From the NCBI RefSeq assembly GCF_009866765.1, contig NZ_CP019431.1:1674001-1738000 (forward strand): a stretch of 64,000 nucleotides of DNA, read 5' to 3'. This document shows positions 8,820 to 16,735 of the stretch, in pieces. Both the position numbers and the translations under genes were made by a program. A model generated the notes under the pieces. That model was not told the DNA's origin. It did no database searches and saw only the letters and a list, made by a program, of their open reading frames with translations. Each line of letters begins with the position of its first letter. The first letter of the stretch is position 1. Source of the stretch: Pseudomonas sp. S35 (GTDB taxonomy: Bacteria > Pseudomonadota > Gammaproteobacteria > Pseudomonadales > Pseudomonadaceae).

Positions 8820-9308
8820 TCAGCCCGTCGTTGCCAGTGCGCGTGCGGGCGTGTTGCCGAACTGAATCAGCGCCACCCCGGCCATCAGCAACAGCGCCCC
8901 GAACACACGGGGCGTTGTCAGTTGGCGCTGCACCAGGCCGAACAGCCCGAAGTGGTCGAGCAGCAGCGAGGCGAGCATCTGCCCGGCCAACGCCAGGGCT
9001 ATGAAGCCGGACGCACCCAGCTTGGGCAGCAGTATCAACGCCAACGAAATAAAGCACACGCCAAACGCACCGCCGGCCCACATCCATAGCGGAGCCTGGG
9101 TGATAAACCCCAGGCTCGGCAACGGCAGGCGCAGGGCGATGATCACCGGCAGCAACACGAGAATGCTCACCAGCAGCGACGCCAGGGTGGCCCACAACGG
9201 ATGGCCGAGCCCGCGCCCGAGGTTGGCATTGATCGCGCTCTGAAACGGCACCACCGCCCCGGCGATCACCGCCAGCGCCAACAAACCCACCCAGTGCAAC
9301 GTTGTCAT
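8820..9308 (-). CDS. DMT-family permease, YdcZ (DUF606) type
   Basis: 162-aa inner-membrane protein with five strongly hydrophobic segments, matching the short DMT_YdcZ (DUF606) family rather than full ten-helix EamA exporters. The N terminus PFQSAINANLGR is characteristic. Such short proteins are thought to act as dimers. It is convergent and stop-to-stop with the HMG-CoA lyase gene (TGA/TCA) and divergent from the LysR gene, which is its likely regulator. Confidence 0.85.
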   Translation of the reverse strand: MTTLHWVGLLALAVIAGAVVPFQSAINANLGRGLGHPLWATLASLLVSILVLLPVIIALRLPLPSLGFITQAPLWMWAGGAFGVCFISLALILLPKLGASGFIALALAGQMLASLLLDHFGLFGLVQRQLTTPRVFGALLLMAGVALIQFGNTPARALATTG

Positions 9309-9376
9309 TTTGAATCTCCCAGAGGTTTTGCTGGACTCTAGGTTATTCGTCGAGCAAATTTAAATTCCAAGTTCTT

Positions 9377-10291
9377 ATGCTGGGCATGCAGCTGATGAAT
9401 GATCTGCGCCGTATCGACCTCAACCTCTTGGTGATCCTCGACGCCTTGCTCAGCGAGCAACACGTTACCCGCGCCGCCGAGCGCCTGCACCTGAGCCAGC
9501 CGGCGGTCAGCCATGCGCTGGCGCGCTTGCGTGATCTACTGGGCGACCCGTTGCTGGTGCGCCAGGGTGGCACGCTGGTGCCCACCGCCCGCGCGTTGGA
9601 ATTGGCGGCACCGCTGGCCGAAGCCCTGGCCCAGGTGCAGGCGCTGCTGGCACCGAATCGCTTTGATCCGGCATCGGCCAAACGCCGGTTTCGTGTGGCG
9701 ATGTCGGACTACAGCGCGGCGATTTTCCTACCGAAGTTGGTCCGTGTATTACGTCGTGAGGCACCGGGCATCGACCTGCAAATCATCCAGGCCAGCCGCG
9801 AAGGCATGGTCGACGGCGTGCTCAATGGCGACCTCGACCTGGCTGCCGGCGTGTTCCCCGATATGCCTGCCGAACTGCGCACCACGCCTTTGTTTGACGA
9901 GCATTACACCTGCCTGGTGGACCGCAACAGCCTGCCGCAGGACGGCACGCTCGACTTGCCCACCTACCTCTCGCGCCCCCATGTGCTACTGGAAATGCGC
10001 GGCAGCGGCACGCCGGAAATCGAACGCGCGCTGACCGCGATTCGCCAGCGCCGGCATGTCGCGATCAGCCTGCCGCACTGGGGCGTGGCGCCGCAGTTGA
10101 TTGAGGGCACGGACTTGATTCTGACGGTATCGTCGCGGGGGCTGCTTACTGTCGATCATCCGCATTTATTGGCCTTAGCGCCGCCCTTTCATATTCCTTC
10201 GTTTGCAGTTGAGCTGGCGTGGCATGCGCGGCGGGGAGGGGATTCGGGATTGCAGTGGTTGATGGGGCAGGTGCAGGGTGTTTTGACGTAA
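9377..10291 (+). CDS. LysR-family transcriptional regulator
   Basis: About 300 aa. The N-terminal winged helix-turn-helix lies at about 7-66 (LNLLVILDALLSEQHVTRAAERL, broken here only by description; key residues RAAERLHLSQPAVSHAL), followed by a periplasmic-binding-protein-like effector domain of the NodD/LinR kind. Three in-frame ATGs (9377, 9386, 9395) are possible; MNDLRRIDLN at 9395 is the conserved family start. Divergence from the DMT permease 68 bp away suggests that permease as a target. Confidence 0.9.
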   Translation: MLGMQLMNDLRRIDLNLLVILDALLSEQHVTRAAERLHLSQPAVSHALARLRDLLGDPLLVRQGGTLVPTARALELAAPLAEALAQVQALLAPNRFDPASAKRRFRVAMSDYSAAIFLPKLVRVLRREAPGIDLQIIQASREGMVDGVLNGDLDLAAGVFPDMPAELRTTPLFDEHYTCLVDRNSLPQDGTLDLPTYLSRPHVLLEMRGSGTPEIERALTAIRQRRHVAISLPHWGVAPQLIEGTDLILTVSSRGLLTVDHPHLLALAPPFHIPSFAVELAWHARRGGDSGLQWLMGQVQGVLT

Positions 10292-10398
10292 GCAAGTGGG
10301 GTAGACAGACAGCGTTCACCACAATCAGCACGGTCGTTTTTCCGCGCAAGAACATGCAGAATCCGTCCACTTGCCAACCACCTGTCAGAGTCGCACCC

Positions 10399-11040
10399 AT
10401 GACCCTATCCCTGCTGCTCGCCGTCCTCGCGTCGGGTTTTATCTACGGTATTACGCCTGGCCCTGGCGTATTGGCCGTGTTTGGTATCGGCGCCGCCCGT
10501 GGCCGCCGTGCCGGGGCGGGGTTCCTGTGTGGGCACTTGCTGGGCGATGTGGTGTGGTGCAGCACGGCGTTGATTGCCATTGTGGGCGCACGGGAAGTCG
10601 GCAGTACGGCGTTTGATGTGTTGGGTGTGCTCAGCGGCCTGTACCTGTTCTGGCTGGGCTGGCGCGCCATCCGCACCCAACGTCGCAGCGGTGATGCGCC
10701 TCAGGGCGCGGCGCGGCATCCGTTCTGGCATGGGGTTGTGTTCGGCCTGACCAACCCTAAGGCGTATCCGGTGGCGGTCGCGACCTTCACGGCGGTGTTG
10801 TCCAGCCGCGCCGAGTTGCTGACCTGGTCGATGCTGCCGTCGCTGATCTTCCTGAGCTTTGTCGGCGGTCTGACGGCCTACGCGATCCTGATCGGCGTCG
10901 TCGGCGCCCAGCGCGTGCGCACGGTGTACCAGCGCCATGAAATTCTCATCACCAAGCTCTGCGGTGTGATGTTCATCGGCTTTGCCATCAACGCCCTGGC
11001 GCACGCATTGCCAGGGCTGTTCGCCAACAAACCAACCTGA
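10399..11040 (+). CDS. LysE/RhtB-family exporter
   Basis: 213-aa inner-membrane protein of the LysE amino-acid exporter superfamily. The family signature near the N terminus, YGITPGPGVLAVFGIGAARG, is intact, and six hydrophobic segments can be counted. NPKAYPVAVATF near residue 120 is also typical. Start ATG 10399 was preferred over an upstream in-frame start that would overlap the LysR gene. Substrate, probably an amino acid or homoserine-like compound, cannot be deduced. Confidence 0.88.
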   Translation: MTLSLLLAVLASGFIYGITPGPGVLAVFGIGAARGRRAGAGFLCGHLLGDVVWCSTALIAIVGAREVGSTAFDVLGVLSGLYLFWLGWRAIRTQRRSGDAPQGAARHPFWHGVVFGLTNPKAYPVAVATFTAVLSSRAELLTWSMLPSLIFLSFVGGLTAYAILIGVVGAQRVRTVYQRHEILITKLCGVMFIGFAINALAHALPGLFANKPT

Positions 11041-11159
11041 GGCGACGACGACCGTTCGTCGCACGGGCAAGTTTTTTCTAAACCTTTGCCGCCCTGAAAA
11101 TTCGAATTCAGGGCGGGGTGTGTTCCCCCGCACTTATTTTTGCCCTGGAGGAACCCATC

Positions 11160-11687
11160 ATGAGCCGCATGGCTATCCGGTTACGCACCGCCAGTTTCGC
11201 GATGCTGCTGGGCCTCGGCGCCAGCAATGCTTTCGCCCAGTCGCCTGCTGAATTCATCGAGCAGGCTAGCGCCAAAGGTATGGCGGATATCGAAACCAGT
11301 CGCATGGCCCACGCCAAGACCTCGTCCCAGGAAATCAAGGACTACACCATCGAGGTGATCAACGAGCGCACCCTGGCCAACCAGCACTTGGCGGCCATCG
11401 CCAAGAAGCTCGACCTGCCCGTGGCTCCACGCGAAAAGATCGTCGACAAAGCCGAAACCCTGATGCCGGAACTCAAGGACGGCGACTCCTTTGACGCGGC
11501 CTACACCGCGCAACAGGTCAAGGAAAACGAAGACGCCATTGCGCTGTTCAAGCAGGAAGGTGCTGCATCGCAGGTGCCCGAAATAAAAGCCCTGGTGGAT
11601 GAGACGCTGCCTAAGCTGCAAGAGCGTCTGCAGAAAGCCCGTGCACTGGCGTCGACTTACGGTAAGGCTCATCAAGGCGACGGTTGA
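11160..11687 (+). CDS. DUF4142 secreted protein
   Basis: 175-aa protein with a clear signal peptide (cleavage after SNAFAQ, near residue 23) and one DUF4142 domain, a ferritin-like four-helix bundle family of unknown function common in soil bacteria. Features include SAKGMADIETSRMA, VINERTLANQHLAAIAKKL and the repeated helical, Lys/Glu-rich segments. GGAGGAA precedes the ATG. It likely acts in the periplasm and is often linked to stress or exopolysaccharide regulation in annotations, but nothing here shows a role. Confidence 0.85.
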   Translation: MSRMAIRLRTASFAMLLGLGASNAFAQSPAEFIEQASAKGMADIETSRMAHAKTSSQEIKDYTIEVINERTLANQHLAAIAKKLDLPVAPREKIVDKAETLMPELKDGDSFDAAYTAQQVKENEDAIALFKQEGAASQVPEIKALVDETLPKLQERLQKARALASTYGKAHQGDG

Positions 11688-11707
11688 GGCCGTTGGCCCA
11701 AGCACAG

Positions 11708-11743
11708 AACGGCGGTTGGGCCTGGCTCAATCGCCGTTTTTTT
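11708..11743 (+). terminator. Rho-independent terminator
   Basis: Stem AACGGCG.../...CGCCGTT followed by a run of seven T, between the DUF4142 gene and the convergent methyltransferase gene. It probably serves the + strand gene. Confidence 0.75.
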
Positions 11744-11750
11744 GCCTGGC

Positions 11751-12251
11751 TCAGAATGCCAGCTCCGCCTGGCCGGTGCCCTCCAGTGCCAGCAGATACT
11801 GCTTGGCCTCAAGACCTCCGGCGAACCCGGTCAGGCTGCCCGACGCCCCGATTACCCGATGGCATGGGGCGATGATCGAGAGGGGATTGCGCCCATTGGC
11901 AGCGCCGACGGCACGCACCGCCTTGGGGTTGCCGATCTGCTGGGCGATCTGGCTGTAGCTGCGGGTTTCGCCGAAGGGAATGGTCAACAGCGCCTGCCAG
12001 ACTTGCTTTTGAAACGCGGTGCCATTGAAGTCCAGTTCCAACGCGAAGGCGCTGCGCGTGCCGGCAAAGTATTCCTGCAACTGGCGCTCGGCCTCCAGCA
12101 ATACCGGGCTGCCGTTGGCTTCGTGCAACTCGCCCAGGCGCACGCGGTTGGCACGTTCGCACTCCCACAGAACGGCGCTGAGTTTGCCATCGCGTGCCAC
12201 CAGCGTGAGCTGGCCGACGGGGGAGGGCATGAGCTTGTAGTCGTAGAACAT
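11751..12251 (-). CDS. Methylated-DNA-protein-cysteine methyltransferase
   Basis: 166-aa suicide repair protein that transfers the alkyl group from O6-alkylguanine in DNA to its own cysteine. The acceptor motif IAPCHRVIGASG is intact (Cys near residue 133), preceded by the DNA-binding FQKQVWQALLTIPFGET helix region and RAVGAANGRNP. Length fits Ogt-type proteins without the Ada N-terminal domain. Start at 12251 (MFYDYKLMPSP) is chosen for GAGGAGCC just upstream. Confidence 0.93.
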   Translation of the reverse strand: MFYDYKLMPSPVGQLTLVARDGKLSAVLWECERANRVRLGELHEANGSPVLLEAERQLQEYFAGTRSAFALELDFNGTAFQKQVWQALLTIPFGETRSYSQIAQQIGNPKAVRAVGAANGRNPLSIIAPCHRVIGASGSLTGFAGGLEAKQYLLALEGTGQAELAF

Positions 12252-12351
12252 GGGTGGCTCCTCAACAGGCGGGTGCAAAAGGTGACGTCGCTACTGTAGT
12301 TTTTTCAGCCGGGGCGGAAACTACGTTTCTTGCGATCAAATTCCTCGGAGT

Positions 12352-12693
12352 CTAGTGATTCCAGTACACCCAATTGACGTAATGCGGATACACATAGAGG
12401 AGGGCAACGTAATACAGCGCTTTGAGCAGGGAGGCCGTCCCCAGCATGACCACTGAGACGCCGTTGAGCAGGGCGACGTTCAACGCAAACAGAGTCACGC
12501 GTCGACTGGCCTGGCACCTGGCTAACCATACGCCGTAGACCGAGGCCGCCATCACCCCCAGCGCAAGGACCAGCCCCAAGGGAAATGGCAGCCTCACGAA
12601 CGAGGCCAGCAGGGGCAGAACCAGCACCCAACCCAGTACCTGGCGCAGTATGGATTTTGGTGTGGGTTGTCCCGGTTCAAGCATTGCAGTCAT
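12352..12693 (-). CDS. Small hypothetical membrane protein
   Basis: 113-aa protein with three hydrophobic stretches (about 14-40, 45-52 and 72-100) and basic loops, not recognised. It ends in aromatic residues (YPHYVNWVYWNH). No strong ribosome site is seen before the ATG; MLEPGQP three codons later is an alternative start. It is isolated between the repair methyltransferase and the LysR remnant. Confidence 0.6.
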   Translation of the reverse strand: MTAMLEPGQPTPKSILRQVLGWVLVLPLLASFVRLPFPLGLVLALGVMAASVYGVWLARCQASRRVTLFALNVALLNGVSVVMLGTASLLKALYYVALLYVYPHYVNWVYWNH

Positions 12694-12772
12694 CTCGGTT
12701 GGTCAAGGGCGCGACATTGTCGGGAGGCGCAGTCGTCAATGTAATCAGATTTTGCTGATTCCTCACGTCGTG

Positions 12773-13303
12773 TCATGGCGTGGGTACGACTTCGTCAATC
12801 ACCGTCATAAAGGCGCGCACGGCAGCGTTCGACTCCTCTTTTCGAGTCAGCACCAATAACGGCGCGTGCGCATCAGCTTCGATCAATGGCCTGTACGTCA
12901 CCCCTTTGTTCATCAGGCTTTGCGTGCATTGCGGCACCAGCGCTACCCCTTGGCCGGCGGCCACCAGCGCGATAATCGACGTGATCTGCCGCCCGGTCGG
13001 CCCGGGACGCAAAGGTACGCCATGACGGCGGTAGAGTTGCTCGATGGAGTGGTTCAGGCCGGAGCCGTAATCCGCAGGAAACAGGATCAACGGGTGAGGG
13101 CTGAGCTGCATCAAGCTGAGCTGCGCCAGACTCGCCAGGGGACTGTCGGTGGAGACTGCCGCCATCAGCCGCTCCTGACCCAGTGACAACGTGTGCACTT
13201 GCGCGCTCTGTGGCAACAGCCGGCTCAAGCCGACGTCCAATCGCCCATCTGCCACCTCTTCGGCGACCGTCAGAAAGTAACGCAGCTTGCGTAGGTCGAG
13301 CAT
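12773..13303 (-). pseudogene. LysR-family regulator with DNA-binding domain deleted
   Basis: The first 16 residues (MLDLRKLRYFLTVAEE) are the normal start of a LysR protein, but the next residues (VADGRLDVGLSRLLPQ) belong to the effector domain, roughly residue 120 in full-length relatives. Nearly all of the helix-turn-helix and linker is therefore missing, while the frame is kept, leaving 176 aa of about 300. The effector domain is otherwise intact (TGRQITSIIALVAAGQGVALVPQ). It can no longer bind DNA as a LysR protein. Its divergent neighbour 95 bp away is an MFS permease, the presumed former target. Confidence 0.8.
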
Positions 13304-13398
13304 GCTGATCCTTGGGTATCGATCGGTCGGAATTCGGTATTGGTGTAGGGCCTGCGCGCCATTCTATAAAGACCTTTCAAAATAAAACGAGAGGTTTC

Positions 13399-14556
13399 AT
13401 GAAACCGCGCCTGCATTGTGCCCGCCTTGCCCTGTTCCTGTGTGGCTGCGCGGCGTTTCTCAACTTGTATGCGACCCAGAGCATCCTGCAGACCTTTGCC
13501 GCGCAGTTTCAGATCAGCCACAGGGCGGCGGGCTGGAGCATCACCGTGACCACCCTGGCAGTGGCGCTCACCGCGCCGTTTGTCAGCCGCCTGACCGGGC
13601 GTTTCGATCAGCGCACGGTGATCTCCGTGGCCGCGCTGCTGCTGGCAGTGCCGGCGTTGATGACCGCGTATGCCGACAGCTTTGCGGCCGTGCTGGTGTG
13701 GCGCTTTATCGAGGGCATGCTGATTCCGGTGGTGTTCGCCACCAGCGTGGCGTACATCGGCGACCGCTGGAGCGGCGGCACCGTCACCGAAGTCACGAGC
13801 CTGTATGTCGCGGGCACCGTGTTGGGTGGGTTTGCCGGACGCTTTGTCACGGGGGTGATGACTCAATACGTGGGATGGCGTGAAGCGTTTGAATTACTCG
13901 CGGTGTTGAGCTTGATGGTCGGCGGGTTTATTCAGTTTCTGTTGCCTGCCAACCGTGCACGGGCAGTGCAGGTCAGGACGTCTTTTTCGAGTGTTTTTTG
14001 CAAACCGTTGCTAGCGGCGTATGCCGTGGGTTTTTGCGTATTGTTTTCCCAAGTGGCGGCATTTACCTACGTAGGTCTGTACCTCGGCCTGCCGCCGTTC
14101 AACCTCGGGCCTGCGGCTTTGGGGACGCTGTACACGGTGTTCCTGCTGGCACTGATCGTGATCCCCATCGCCGGCCGCCTGAGCAAAGCGCGTCCTCATG
14201 CCCAACTGTTGACCGGTGCTGCGGTGCTTGGCATCAGCGGCTCAGCCCTGACGCTGGTGCCGTCCCTGTGGAGCATCGTGACAGGCCTGGCGCTCAGTTC
14301 CACTGGCGTGTTCCTCGCCCAGGCTGCAGCCAATGCCTTCACCACCGCGACGGCCCGCGACAACAAGGCGGGAGCCGTTGGTGTCTACCTCACGTGCTAT
14401 TACCTGGGCGGCAGTTGCGGTGCAATCGTCCCGGCGTTGATCTGGGAGCGCTGGGGATGGGCGGGGTGTGTGGCGCTGATCATCGGGTTCCAGCTGTTGG
14501 CCTTGATGATTGCGCGGACAGGGTGGCGGGCGTCCGGCAACGTTGTCTCGGCGTGA
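13399..14556 (+). CDS. MFS transporter, YnfM/NepI-like
   Basis: 385-aa major facilitator superfamily permease with about twelve hydrophobic segments. The loop between helices 2 and 3 carries SRLTGRFDQRTV, the family's motif A region, and GGFAGRFVTGVMTQYVGWR follows. Length and N terminus (NLYATQSILQTFAAQF) fit the YnfM-like drug/sugar efflux group. The ATG at 13399 follows ACGAGAGGTTTC. Divergent from the truncated LysR gene, so regulation may have changed since that deletion. Confidence 0.88.
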   Translation: MKPRLHCARLALFLCGCAAFLNLYATQSILQTFAAQFQISHRAAGWSITVTTLAVALTAPFVSRLTGRFDQRTVISVAALLLAVPALMTAYADSFAAVLVWRFIEGMLIPVVFATSVAYIGDRWSGGTVTEVTSLYVAGTVLGGFAGRFVTGVMTQYVGWREAFELLAVLSLMVGGFIQFLLPANRARAVQVRTSFSSVFCKPLLAAYAVGFCVLFSQVAAFTYVGLYLGLPPFNLGPAALGTLYTVFLLALIVIPIAGRLSKARPHAQLLTGAAVLGISGSALTLVPSLWSIVTGLALSSTGVFLAQAAANAFTTATARDNKAGAVGVYLTCYYLGGSCGAIVPALIWERWGWAGCVALIIGFQLLALMIARTGWRASGNVVSA

Positions 14557-14640
14557 TTGAGTTTTACCCGCGGCGCTGGCGGGGTCGTCGCTGTGCAGCA
14601 AGTGTTCGGCCGGTTAGGCCTGGGCTCAACTGCCGCGCAC

Positions 14641-14670
14641 AAAAAACCGGCCACTGGGGACCGGTTTTTT
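14641..14670 (+). terminator. Rho-independent terminator of the MFS gene
   Basis: AAAAAACCGG and CCGGTTTTTT surround a ten-base loop, giving a bidirectional stem with A/T tracts on both sides, 85 bp after the MFS stop. Confidence 0.8.
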
Positions 14671-14676
14671 GTGTCT

Positions 14677-14703
14677 CTTGCGTCAGTATCACACTGACGC
14701 AAG
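14677..14703. repeat. 11-bp inverted repeat
   Basis: CTTGCGTCAGT, five-base loop ATCAC, then ACTGACGCAAG: perfect arms. It lies between the core terminator and the degenerate tRNA-Gly end, marking the core side of the prophage remnant. Confidence 0.65.
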
Positions 14704-14714
14704 GGCAAGATTTG

Positions 14715-14740
14715 AGTGGAGCGGGTGAAGGGGGTCGAAT
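14715..14740 (-). repeat. Degenerate tRNA-Gly 3' end (attachment-site remnant)
   Basis: AGTGGAGCGGGT is identical to 17919-17930, the CCA end and acceptor stem of the intact tRNA-Gly(CCC); the next 14 bases still match at most positions, including TCGAA of the T loop. No anticodon arm follows, so this is not a gene. It is the outer att copy of the element that once sat in that tRNA. Confidence 0.65.
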
Positions 14741-14780
14741 GGGCCACGTGGTGCGCGGGTTTCAGGGCTTTTTTTCGGTT

Positions 14781-14802
14781 CGCTATACAAGCCGCTATAC
14801 AA
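14781..14802 (+). repeat. CTATACAA repeat pair, left copy
   Basis: CGCTATACAA and CCGCTATACAA in tandem; 20 of 22 bases are the same as at 17,764-17,785. Tandem repeats of this kind near both ends of a tRNA-integrated element look like integrase arm-binding sites; that function is inferred. Confidence 0.6.
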
Positions 14803-14915
14803 GAATTTTCGGGTCGGCTGACCCCGGCCGTCTGTCATGACGTCGCGCGTCTGGGATGACGACGGCCCGAGGATGAGTTATTTTAAGTGTAAGCAACTTG
14901 CCTATACTTTTATCT

Positions 14916-15260
14916 ATGAAAACGGTCTTCTTCGAAACCACAAGCTTCACCGCCACGGTTGGTGACTACCTGACTGACGATGAGTATCGCCAGCTTCAGA
15001 CCGAAATGCAGGCGAATCCTGAGGCTGGCGATGTGATGCCACGTACCGGAGGCTTCAGAAAGCTCCGCTGGCAGGACGTTCGCCGAGGCAAGGGAAAGCG
15101 TGGTGGGCTGCGTGTCATTTACTACTGGCTGATGAATTACGGTCAGTTTTGGATGTTTGCGATCTACGACAAGGATGAAATGGGGAACCTGACAGCTGAT
15201 CAGGAGAAAGCACTGAAAGCTGCGATTGATGCAGAGCTGAAAAAACGAGGTGGAAAATGA
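14916..15260 (+). CDS. RelE/HigB-like toxin of a type II TA pair
   Basis: 114-aa protein that looks like a RelE/ParE-superfamily mRNA-cleaving toxin: short, basic, with GGFRKLRWQDVRRGKGKRGGLR (central basic strand; split here as GGFRKLRWQ...RGKGKRGG) and IYYWLMNYGQFWMFAIYDKDE typical of the HigB2/YwaC-like group, followed by a C-terminal helix (LTADQEKALKAAIDAEL). It overlaps the antitoxin gene by 4 bp. ATG 14916 has no ribosome site, and a TATACT box eight bases upstream would put the transcript start at or near the ATG, so leaderless initiation is possible. Confidence 0.82.
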   Translation: MKTVFFETTSFTATVGDYLTDDEYRQLQTEMQANPEAGDVMPRTGGFRKLRWQDVRRGKGKRGGLRVIYYWLMNYGQFWMFAIYDKDEMGNLTADQEKALKAAIDAELKKRGGK

Positions 15261-15571
15261 AAAAGCGCGATCTGTTTACAGAACTGATGCAGGGTGTTGG
15301 CGAGATGGCTGAACACCGGCAAGGGAAGATTACGCTTCGCCAGTACGAAGTGGAGGCCCTTGCGCCCCCAGAGGTGACGGCTGCTGAGATCATTGCCATC
15401 CGTGAAAAACTGCACATGTCACAGCCCGTATTCGCCCGGCAGATCAGGACCAGTCCTGACACGCTGAAAAACTGGGAACAGTCTAAGTCCAAGCCCAACG
15501 CTCAGGCGGCGCTGTTGATCAAGCTGGTTGAGCGCTTCCCGGATATGGTTGAGCGGCTGAACGCGGTTTGA
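15257..15571 (+). CDS. NadS-type antitoxin, helix-turn-helix
   Basis: 104-aa partner of the RelE-like toxin. The C-terminal half is an XRE-type helix-turn-helix (about 42-95): IREKLHMSQPVFARQIRTS and TLKNWEQSKSKPNAQA. In HigBA/NadS-type pairs the toxin is encoded first and the antitoxin both neutralises it and represses the operon. The ATGA overlap with the toxin stop supports translational coupling. Confidence 0.88.
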   Translation: MKKRDLFTELMQGVGEMAEHRQGKITLRQYEVEALAPPEVTAAEIIAIREKLHMSQPVFARQIRTSPDTLKNWEQSKSKPNAQAALLIKLVERFPDMVERLNAV

Positions 15572-15585
15572 GCTGATCGGTTCTT

Positions 15586-15606
15586 AGCCCGGCCTGGCGC
15601 CGGGCT
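15586..15606 (+). terminator. Stem-loop after the toxin-antitoxin pair
   Basis: AGCCCGGC, loop CTGGC, GCCGGGCT, 15 bp after the antitoxin stop. No T-run follows, so it may be a weak terminator or mRNA-stabilising hairpin. Confidence 0.45.
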
Positions 15607-15622
15607 TACGCATTTGTCTTAT

Positions 15623-16405
15623 CTATCCGTGCCCAGGTGTTGAGGGCAACGCTAACGCAAGCGTCTCAAGGCTCGAAACAGGTTGATCCAAGCTTCTGGC
15701 CCCTCTGAATGTGACTGCTAGCTGATGTTCCTCTGTTTCAACAACATCCACCAAACCGAAAAGCGCAAAAAGCTCTGCGTCTTCAGCTCGCCCGACATCG
15801 GTCGACGCAGTTTCCTCTTCGTCATCCCAGCCTTGTGCGAAGGAGCGAGCAGCCTCTTCTGTTGCAAAAAGCGCCATCGTGCCGACTGAAGACCAGCTTT
15901 CAGGGCTTGTAGAACTCTCGAAGGTGAACGGTGCGCCATCATCTCGAGCGTAGAAGGCATATTTATCTGCGAACAACTTTGAGCCGATGTGCTCTGGTCC
16001 TCGACGGATAATCCACGCCCCATTAGGGCCTCTTGCGCTGAGGTGAGGGATTAAAACCAATTGGCGTAATGCGGGATTTTTATCGAAAAGTTTCAACGGT
16101 AATGCTGGACGACCCAGATGCAGGTGGGTACTGCCGCACTTGAACATGGTTTTATCACTGCCATTTGACGACCAGGACCCGAAGGGCTCCAGATCTCTCA
16201 TCAGCCTGATGATTACAGGTATGAGTTCCTGAGATTTGCGTCCCATGATGGGGCCAAGATTTTTCAGCGCCCGTTCATTTTCTTTAAAATCGTCGGAAGA
16301 GATGGGGATGAGCATTTCCGGCGTTATTTCGACGAAGTCCCACGCCAGTAGCCCGTCACGGTGCATATCTACAGCGTCGTAGGTTTCATTGTTGTAGGTG
16401 CGCAA
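15623..16405 (-). CDS. Hypothetical protein, probably 5'-frameshifted
   Basis: 260-aa protein not recognised; acidic C terminus, no membrane segment or signal peptide. The only start in frame is a TTG at 16405 without a ribosome site (or an ATG at 16366). The same frame stays open and protein-like upstream to about 16535 (for example ALESITPDPHAGRAERATDV), while an ATG at 16572 opens the neighbouring frame with MKSEDKSLPDEKYAVKKLYP. A one-base shift near 16,500-16,515 would join the two, so the present gene is probably a broken version of a roughly 310-aa protein. It lies inside the prophage remnant. Confidence 0.45.
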   Translation of the reverse strand: MRTYNNETYDAVDMHRDGLLAWDFVEITPEMLIPISSDDFKENERALKNLGPIMGRKSQELIPVIIRLMRDLEPFGSWSSNGSDKTMFKCGSTHLHLGRPALPLKLFDKNPALRQLVLIPHLSARGPNGAWIIRRGPEHIGSKLFADKYAFYARDDGAPFTFESSTSPESWSSVGTMALFATEEAARSFAQGWDDEEETASTDVGRAEDAELFALFGLVDVVETEEHQLAVTFRGARSLDQPVSSLETLALALPSTPGHG

Positions 16406-16596
16406 TTGTTCGCCGCGAAGAGGGATGACATCTGTGGCCCGTTCAGCTCGGCCAGCATGAGGATCCGGTGTGATTGATTCGAGAGCTGAGGACCACCTGT
16501 TTTGCAGGTTGCGGGGTAGAGCTTTTTTACAGCGTACTTTTCATCAGGTAGCGATTTATCTTCGCTTTTCATACCGGACGTCCAGTGAGGTTACCA

Positions 16597-16735
16597 ATGT
16601 CTACCAAAGACCCTAGTGTTTGGGTGGCTATCTTTGCTTGGCTCTCGCAACACTCTCAGGTGATATACGCAGCAGTGCTTTCTATTTCAATTTCAGCCTT
16701 GCGTATTGTCTATCGTGGTGGGACGCGCAAGGCGC
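16597..16735 (+). pseudogene. Phage holin (lambda family), 5' fragment
   Basis: MSTKDPSVWVAIFAWLSQHS, followed by a hydrophobic segment and RIVYRGGTRK, is the start of a phage holin, with AGTGAGG ahead of the ATG. At about 16,725-16,735 homology stops and the sequence becomes the reverse complement of the integrase gene. The remaining reading frame to 16848 is out-of-context sequence. Only the first of the usual membrane segments is left, so no function is expected. Confidence 0.65.

Noticed and set aside
14715..14740. Possible second tRNA-Gly
   Set aside because: Only the 3' acceptor/T-arm part is present; there is no anticodon arm or 5' half, so it is an att remnant.
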